Notes under the pieces: generated by a model
Told to the model about the DNA's origin: nothing
The model's database searches: none
What the model saw: only the letters and a program-made list of their open reading frames with translations
Program-made: the position numbers and the translations under genes
Part shown: positions 63,873 to 64,000 of the stretch, piece by piece
How the letters are laid out: every line of letters starts with the position of its first letter
Numbering within the stretch: the first letter of the stretch is position 1
Assembly: GCA_016709155.1 (NCBI GenBank)
Contig: JADJEI010000001.1
Location: forward strand, 1,302,001-1,366,000
Direction: 5' to 3'
Source: Ignavibacteriales bacterium
Lineage (GTDB): Bacteria > Bacteroidota > Ignavibacteria > Ignavibacteriales > Ignavibacteriaceae
Length of the DNA stretch: 64,000 nt

Positions 63873-64000
63873 ATGGTCACTAATACAGACAAGCTAAAAA
63901 TACTTTACATAATGGGTGCCGGTAGAAGTGGAAGCACCATCTTTGGTATTTTATTAGGAAATATGCCCTGTAATTTTTATGGCGGAGAACTTCATATGTG
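63873..64000 (+). CDS. Sulfotransferase 5, cut by the right edge
   Basis: The first 42 residues begin MVTNTDKLKILYIMGAGRSG and continue STIFGILLGN, with the 5'-phosphosulfate loop GAGRSGSTIF typical of bacterial sulfotransferases. The 3' end is outside the window, so the length is unknown. It is the fifth sulfotransferase on the plus strand and shows that the locus goes on beyond the edge. Confidence 0.8.
   Translation, partial: MVTNTDKLKILYIMGAGRSGSTIFGILLGNMPCNFYGGELHM

Overview
The window is 64 kb of AT-rich bacterial chromosome that looks like Ignavibacteriota or a close relative in the Bacteroidota/Chlorobiota group. The reasons are three proteins with type IX secretion (T9SS) C-terminal sorting domains carrying the NYPNPFNP-type signature, a PorV/PorQ-type barrel protein, the long form of IspG, and promoters of the TTTG-N19-TAnnTTTG type instead of the usual -35/-10 pair. 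The phylum is an inference from gene content; no 16S rRNA is present.

Layout. 1-3.9 kb: end of a TPR protein, clpX, a secreted protein of a family usually mislabelled asparagine synthetase B, and an FAH-family hydrolase. 4-7.6 kb (minus): recJ, yebC, ruvC and ruvA, a recombination/repair operon, preceded by RNase P RNA (rnpB). 8.3-12.3 kb (minus): a zinc-ribbon protein, a Nif3-type protein and ispG. 12.4-18 kb: a methyltransferase, dnaG and recQ, among short inverted-repeat elements. 18-20 kb: ferredoxin plus geranylgeranyl-reductase-type flavoprotein, separated by a four-helix-bundle gene inside an inverted-repeat cassette. 20-24 kb: two T9SS cargo proteins, tRNA-Ser(UGA), an inositol-phosphatase-family gene. 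23.6-27.6 kb (minus): four envelope genes that resemble, in architecture only, a GldL/GldM-like inner-membrane pair plus an outer-membrane partner. 28-33 kb: a broken GH13 gene, glycosyltransferases (one a fusion of two families linked to arsenosugar-type clusters), a DUF547 protein and a TlpA-like thioredoxin. 33-41 kb: PorV/PorQ, a Crp/Fnr regulator, GH20 hexosaminidase with glycosylasparaginase, a secreted EEP-family protein, a Nudix hydrolase. 41-42.4 kb: a 21-bp tandem repeat, an internally duplicated protein of unknown function and another inverted-repeat element.

42.5 kb to the right edge, all on the plus strand, is the most striking part: a Wzx/Wzy-type exopolysaccharide locus with an in-built sulfation supply. 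It has the outer-membrane exporter (SLBB/Poly_export), Wzz, flippase, polymerase and glycosyltransferases, together with CysC, CysD, CysN(C) to make PAPS, CysQ to remove PAP, and five different sulfotransferases (the last cut by the window edge). No APS or PAPS reductase gene is visible, so the PAPS is probably used for sulfating the polymer. The locus also encodes a GH51-like secreted glycosidase-type protein and a T9SS-exported phosphodiesterase-like protein.

Sequence quality matters here. Five conserved genes (dnaG, the GldM-like gene, GH13, DUF547, cysN) are broken by apparent single-base indels, mostly in or next to A/T runs. Because dnaG is normally essential, residual assembly errors are more likely than decay.
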